From JAUVXJ01 sp034411995 (GTDB lineage: Bacteria; Chloroflexota; Anaerolineae; UBA7937; B3-Chlor), in the NCBI GenBank assembly GCA_034411995.1, contig DAOUME010000007.1:248001-312000 (forward strand): DNA of 64,000 nt. Direction: 5' to 3'. Within the stretch, counting starts at the first letter, position 1, and each line of letters starts with the position of its first letter. A program made the translations under genes and the position numbers. Shown in pieces: positions 62,483-64,000 of this stretch. The notes below the pieces were generated by a model. The model searched no databases. It worked only from the letters and a program-made list of their open reading frames with translations, and was not told the DNA's origin.

Positions 62483-64000
62483 GTGAACGCGGGCGTTTCC
62501 GTCGTTGGAGTGTGGAGGCAACTGGCCTCGGTCTCTGGTCAGATACTCTATCCGGTCCTGCTGGCGGTGGTGGTCCTCATGGCGGGACTGGTATTGGTGG
62601 CACTACCGCTCAGTTGGACAGCCTTCCTCATGCTGTCTGCCGGCGCGTGTGTGCTGATCCTCTTACGCCCGGTAATCGGGCTGTACTTGCTCGTCCTGGC
62701 CATTCCCTTCGGGTCCCTCCGGGAGATCAATCTCGGTGTGGTTAACGTGGGTGGCGCCGAGATCCTGGCGGCCCTGACCCTTGTGGCCTGGCTGGCGAGG
62801 ATGCTGGCCCGCAGACAGGTCAGGACCCAACACCCTCCTCTCCTGCTGCCCTTGCTGATCGTCCTTCTCGTGAGTTCCTTCTCCGTGATGGGGGCGCTTT
62901 CGCTGCAGTGGAGCCTGAAGGGGCTGCTGGTGTGGCTGGAGTTGCTGGCGGTGTATCTACTGGAGGTGAACCTGGCGGACAGCAGAGACGCCCGAATCCT
63001 CGTCATCCTGGTGCTGCTCGCAGGCTGTCTGGAGGCTTTGCTGGGCCTGTACCAGTTCTTTGGGCGCGTCGGACCTGAGGGTTTTCTCCTTTTCGATCGT
63101 TTCATGCGCGCCTATGGTACCTTCGAGCAGCCGAACCCTTATGGGGGCTACCTGGCGCTCATTCTGCCCCTGGGGCTGAGCCTTCTTCTAACCCACTGGC
63201 GGTGGCATCGTCCCTCCGAGCTGCTGACCTGGGGCCTGGCCGGACTGAGCGTGGGCTTGATGGGTGCTGCGCTGGTGGCGAGTTGGTCTCGGGGGGCGTG
63301 GCTGGGCTTCGCGGCCGGGGCCATAATCGTGGTCGTGGTGGGGCTGTGGTGCAGAGCGTTCAGCGCGCTCAGAGCCGGGGTCCTCGGCGGCCTGGCTGGC
63401 GCTCTTCTGGCGCTGTTGTGGCTGGGGACCTGGGGACCTGGCCTGGCCATCGCTGTGCTGGTGGCCGCACTGGCGGGCATAGGCACGGGGTTGGTGGTCT
63501 TTGTGTCTCTTCGGCTTCGACAGCTTTGGCTGCTGGGTGCGGTAGCTGTGGTGCTGGTGGTCTTGCTGGTGGGACTCGGGGGAGAGGATCTGTTGCCCGC
63601 AGCCATGGCGCAGCGCTTCTCGGACCTGCTGCCTTACGCCCAGGTGCCCGACGTACGGGGCGTGCAGTTGACCGATGAGAACTACGCCGTAGTCGAACGC
63701 CTGGCCCACTGGGAGGCTGCCCTCGCCATGCTGGCAGACCACCCCTTGCTGGGAGTGGGGATCGGCAACTACGTTCCCACCTATCCTGCCTACGCCGTGC
63801 CGGGCTGGAAGGATCCGCTGGGGCACGCTCATAACCAGTACTTGAACGTGGCCGCAGAGACCGGTTTGGTGGGACTGGCCGCCTATCTTTTTCTGCTCGC
63901 TGCTTGGGCCGGGCACGCCTGGGGAGCGGTGCGCTCACTCTCCGGATATGCGCAGGGTGTGGCTCTGGGCGTCCTGGGTGCCCTGGGTGCCTTTGCCACG
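62483..64000 (+). CDS. O-antigen ligase / Wzy-like membrane protein (partial)
   Basis: Reading from GTG 62483 to the window edge gives 506 codons in frame, with many hydrophobic helices. GTFEQPNPYGGYLAL and HAHNQYLNVAAETGLVG are hallmarks of the WaaL/Wzy family (O-antigen ligase or polymerase). It probably acts in polymerising or attaching surface glycans with the upstream glycosyltransferase. The 3' end lies outside the window. Its start may coincide with the transcript start. Confidence 0.9.
   Translation, partial: MNAGVSVVGVWRQLASVSGQILYPVLLAVVVLMAGLVLVALPLSWTAFLMLSAGACVLILLRPVIGLYLLVLAIPFGSLREINLGVVNVGGAEILAALTLVAWLARMLARRQVRTQHPPLLLPLLIVLLVSSFSVMGALSLQWSLKGLLVWLELLAVYLLEVNLADSRDARILVILVLLAGCLEALLGLYQFFGRVGPEGFLLFDRFMRAYGTFEQPNPYGGYLALILPLGLSLLLTHWRWHRPSELLTWGLAGLSVGLMGAALVASWSRGAWLGFAAGAIIVVVVGLWCRAFSALRAGVLGGLAGALLALLWLGTWGPGLAIAVLVAALAGIGTGLVVFVSLRLRQLWLLGAVAVVLVVLLVGLGGEDLLPAAMAQRFSDLLPYAQVPDVRGVQLTDENYAVVERLAHWEAALAMLADHPLLGVGIGNYVPTYPAYAVPGWKDPLGHAHNQYLNVAAETGLVGLAAYLFLLAAWAGHAWGAVRSLSGYAQGVALGVLGALGAFAT

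Overview
The window looks like one contiguous piece of a GC-rich bacterial chromosome. The best guess is Chloroflexota, perhaps Anaerolineae or a related uncultured lineage. This rests on long Thr-Pro linkers in secreted proteins, pre-peptidase C-terminal (PPC) repeats, TPR proteins, DUF35/thiolase-like modules and a peptidoglycan dcw cluster. No rRNA, tRNA, CRISPR array or insertion sequence was seen, so the phylum is an inference from gene content. Genes are dense, often overlap by 1-4 bases, and many promoters are close to the sigma-70 consensus.

Layout. (1) 1-5985, minus strand: dcw cell-wall and division operon mraZ-rsmH-ftsL-like-ftsI-murF-mraY (mraY runs off the edge). A consensus promoter is followed by three MraZ boxes at exact 10-bp spacing. 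(2) 6174-16879, mainly plus: a TPR/membrane/zinc-protease protein, scpA (minus), a fumarylacetoacetase-family enzyme, argF, a large TPR protein, and the c-di-AMP pair cdaA-cdaR followed by der. (3) 16912-21627, minus: acyl-CoA dehydrogenase, two DUF35 proteins and two thiolase-fold proteins that both lack the catalytic Cys. (4) 21775-34568, minus: a frameshifted COG2403 GTPase, a TatA-TatC fusion with tatA, nusB, Asp23, fabG, fabD, rpmF, DUF177, a coiled-coil protein, coaD, recG, the fatty-acid kinase pair fakB-fakA, and a second Asp23. (5) 34698-38345: rpmB, rlmN, a YugP-like peptidase and a PPC-repeat membrane protein. (6) 38438-46867, minus: an FAD oxidoreductase, a HAD phosphatase, a histidine phosphatase, a YqeC-MocA fusion, a DUF71 ATPase, a PreA-like Fe-S protein, SsnA and a Nudix hydrolase. 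This resembles an accessory module for selenium-dependent molybdenum hydroxylases. (7) 46904-55540: recJ, fmt, an AmaP-like protein, a lipoprotein, scpB, an M23 peptidase, cmk, plsC and a DUF512 protein. (8) 55513-58943: the most interesting locus, a promoter, a micro-ORF with a perfect Shine-Dalgarno, a glmS ribozyme, then a circularly permuted GTPase fused to a SIS sugar-phosphate domain, then glmS. (9) 59130-64000: an M32 carboxypeptidase, a glycosyltransferase, a VanZ-like protein and a partial O-antigen ligase.

Main biological points. Placing the GTPase-SIS fusion between the GlcN6P-sensing ribozyme and glmS puts an undescribed-looking protein under amino-sugar feedback. The Cys-less thiolase/DUF35 pairs suggest a carbon-carbon lyase or a scaffold rather than an ordinary thiolase. 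YqeC-MocA, SsnA and a PreA-like protein together point to selenium/molybdenum hydroxylase maturation, with the hydroxylase itself outside the window.
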